Shown: positions 61,955-64,000 of the stretch, piece after piece
Position numbering within the stretch: position 1 is the stretch's first letter
Layout of the letters: every line of letters starts with the position of its first letter
Source: Microplitis mediator
Lineage: Eukaryota > Arthropoda > Insecta > Hymenoptera > Braconidae
Direction: 5' to 3'
DNA: 64,000 nt
NCBI RefSeq assembly: GCF_029852145.1
Contig: NC_079975.1
Location: 1,364,001-1,428,000 of the forward strand
Notes under the pieces: model-generated
Told to the model about the DNA's origin: nothing
Seen by the model: the letters and a program-made list of their open reading frames with translations, nothing else
The model's database searches: none
Program-made: the position numbers and the translations under genes

Positions 61955-63937
61955 ATGTTGCGCTCGCTGCTGTTCAGTTTGGCAACTCTTGCGTCAGCAT
62001 ACGCCGCGGGGATTCCCGAAATCACGGGCTACTCGAGAGTTTCTAAAAACGGCGCTAGTGGCGCAGTGGCGGGCAGTGACGCGCGTAGTTTGAACCTGTC
62101 GCCGGTCTACAAGCCGGGAAATAACTTAAAAGTTCACAACGGCGAGGTCATCGATTATCCTCCGACACAAAAGTGAGACTAGTTGCAATTACTGGGTGTT
62201 AACTAATAAATATTTAATTGACCACTCAAATGTTTGTAAATTTATTTATTTATTTGTTGTTTAATTGGGACAGGTACTCGACCTTGGACGAAGAAATGGT
62301 GGCAAAATTGGATGGGAAAGCGAGTCGCCAACAGGCTCAAGACAGGTTCCATCCACCAGCGAGCTTCGAGCATGTTTTAGCGCACTCGAATGCCGCCGGT
62401 TCTGGTGCTCTTAGACTGCAGAGACCGTCAGACCTGCCAGGGTCGTCGAGCTCTTTGGCCTCTCAATCCTCAGGTTCATCATCCTCTATTTCTTCCGGTG
62501 GTTACGCCACGCTGCCGCAACGAGTTTACTCTTCAAATACTTATCAGTACCCCGACGACTCTAAATTATCAAAAAATAATGACAATAATAATAATAACAA
62601 TAAATTAAACATAAATAATAGTAATAACCATGATAATTTGCCTTCTATTACTGTTGATGGATACTCTATGTCTGATGATTCTTATTCCAAGGTAATATAG
62701 ATTTTATAATTATATAGATATGCTTGCTGAATCTCATATTTATTACACTGTCATGTATGTTGTTTTTTTTTTTTATTTTTTTTCTTATTGCAATGAATTC
62801 ATTATTTTTTATTTCTTAATTTTAACTTTTTACTTCCCGCTATGAAAATTGAGCATTTTTTTACTTAATGTAATTAAAAATTTTAGTGCTCGTAAAATTT
62901 TATATTCGTTAAAAAAATTCAGACTCAAGTGAAATTAATTTGTAAATAAAAAATTTAATTATTTTAATTAATCATAAGAGACTGAAAAATCAGACACCTG
63001 AAAAAAATAATTTATTTTTATCAAAAAATGTATTCTAGTAAACGAGGCAAAGTGGTCATTTTTCAAGTTAATTTTTTTTTTCAATTTTTGGACTACTTCA
63101 CTGCAAGGTTTTATTTTTAATCACAAAAAAATTAATCGAAATTTTGAAGTGACCAATTTGCCTCAACAAATTACAAAAATTTGTAAAGTTGAATAAAAAT
63201 TTTGGGATGTCCAAAGTACCTCACTTTCACTCGTATTAAGTAAAAATTTTAAAAGATGGTGTCTTATTTTTTTGTGTTGGCGGTTTTCCTTAAAAATTCA
63301 AAATCTAAAAAAAATAAAATAGATTTTTAATTTGACGTCACTAATAATAATAATTATTTAACAACAGCTACCAGATACATATGGATTAAAAAATTATAAA
63401 GATAAAAAACTGACGAGTTATCTTGATAAACTGCCATCTAAACCGGAATACCAACCAGTGCCAGGATACATAGATCCTGATGATCCATACTTACCTAATG
63501 ATAATGATAATGCTGATCACAGTCATGATCACGGTCATATTCACGACCTGACATACCCACATGAGTATATCTTCGATCACCCACCGGACGATTTCTATCA
63601 CCACTTCACTAGCACAACCACCGAGGAGCCAATGAACGACCAACGTCTCAATAAACGTCCCTACTCGTACTATTATATCGGCAAAAAACTCTGGTACCTG
63701 CCATTGTACTTCAGTATTTATTTCATTATTTATATCGCCGCGCTGGTGCTAAAGAGCGTCGCCAGACACAAGATTAATTTTCCAGCAAATTTAGCGGAAG
63801 CTGCGGGTGCTAGGCAACTTAATGCGAATAATAATTTCGCCTGGTCGGATCTCACTCACCGAGTTTTGGAATCGATTGAAAAATTTTCTCTTCATAATAA
63901 AAATTTGAATCATACAATTGTAAAAAATGAAAAATAA
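61955..63937 (+). CDS. Unrecognised signal-peptide protein, His/Asp-rich, one C-terminal membrane segment (3 exons)
   Basis: I do not recognise this protein. Exons: 61955-62172, 62274-62691, 63368-63937; joins keep frame and give 401 residues. It opens with a clear signal peptide (MLRSLLFSLATLASAYAAG). Residues about 73-100 hold a KYSTLDEEMVAKLDGKASRQ-like segment; about 125-200 is Ser-rich then Asn-rich low complexity; about 243-293 is rich in Asp, Pro and His (DHSHDHGHIHD), which could bind metal. Residues about 321-341 (WYLPLYFSIYFIIYIAALVL) form a likely membrane helix, preceded by the basic RLNKRP and followed by KSVARHK. The predicted layout is single-pass with an external N-terminus. 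The ATG is the first in frame after a TAA at 61928-61930. The stop codon overlaps an AATAAA. Function not assigned. Confidence 0.8.
63035..63235. repeat. Decayed GGCAAAGTGG-type inverted repeat in intron 2 of the terminal gene
   Basis: AACGAGGCAAAGTGGTCATT at the left, with GAAGTGACCAATTTGCCTCA and GTACCTCACTTTCACTCGT to the right. Probably an old relative of the GGGGCAAAGTGGGCC family. Confidence 0.4.
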
Positions 63938-64000
63938 ATTTTATTCAAATTATTTGATTGATAAATTATTTGACTCAAAATCCTCCATTTTTTTTTAATT

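Overview
This window is nuclear DNA from an arthropod, most probably an insect. It is very AT-rich, has short exons with GT-AG introns, AATAAA signals and A-rich sequence before start codons, and is full of short inverted-repeat elements. The protein sequences and the repeat style suggest a hymenopteran, perhaps a parasitoid wasp, but that is inference; nothing seen fixes the species. No bacterial, viral, CRISPR, rRNA or tRNA feature was found.

Layout. 1-31 kb is dominated by one gene on the minus strand, a syntrophin (Syn1). Only one coding exon was recognised (17655-18255, split-PH start plus PDZ). The intron after it runs at least 17.6 kb to the left edge. To its right lie about 13 kb without recognisable coding sequence, holding two CpG-rich blocks (27.6-27.8 kb and 28.9-29.1 kb) that look like promoters. 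31.8-38.6 kb (minus) holds a complete six-exon purine nucleoside phosphorylase. 38.7-45.1 kb is repeat-rich intergenic DNA. 45.2-49.0 kb (minus) is a complete eight-exon DAW1, a WD40 dynein assembly factor. 51.0-54.2 kb (plus) is a complete nine-exon NME7 (DM10 plus two NDK domains). 55.5-61.0 kb (plus) is a complete ten-exon MFSD6-type transporter. 61.9-63.9 kb (plus) is a three-exon gene for an unrecognised signal-peptide protein with a His/Asp-rich stretch and one C-terminal membrane segment. I assembled exons by hand from splice sites, frame and expected homology; the joins keep frame throughout and give 318, 416, 379, 826 and 401 residues.

How the parts relate. DAW1 and NME7 are both cilium/flagellum genes and sit head to head about 2.1 kb apart. 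A sequence fitting the full RFX X-box consensus lies 54 bp upstream of the NME7 start codon, and a weaker one lies on the DAW1 side. This is the most testable biological signal in the window. In the predicted NME7 the first kinase domain has lost its catalytic Lys and His while the second keeps both. Syn1, PNP, MFSD6 and the last gene have no evident functional link to one another.

Repeats. Two related MITE-like families (about 175-225 bp) occur many times. A second class is more striking: elements with terminal inverted repeats whose interior is built from many copies, in both orientations, of a short word specific to that family (GGGGCAAAGTGGGCC, CGGTGTTAAAAT, TTCTTGG, TTAGTGAAAA, CGGAGTGA, TATGGGAAC). 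There is also a 727-bp element bounded by TTAA, a 434-bp tandem duplication, and 59-bp and about 175-bp tandem arrays inside one DAW1 intron.
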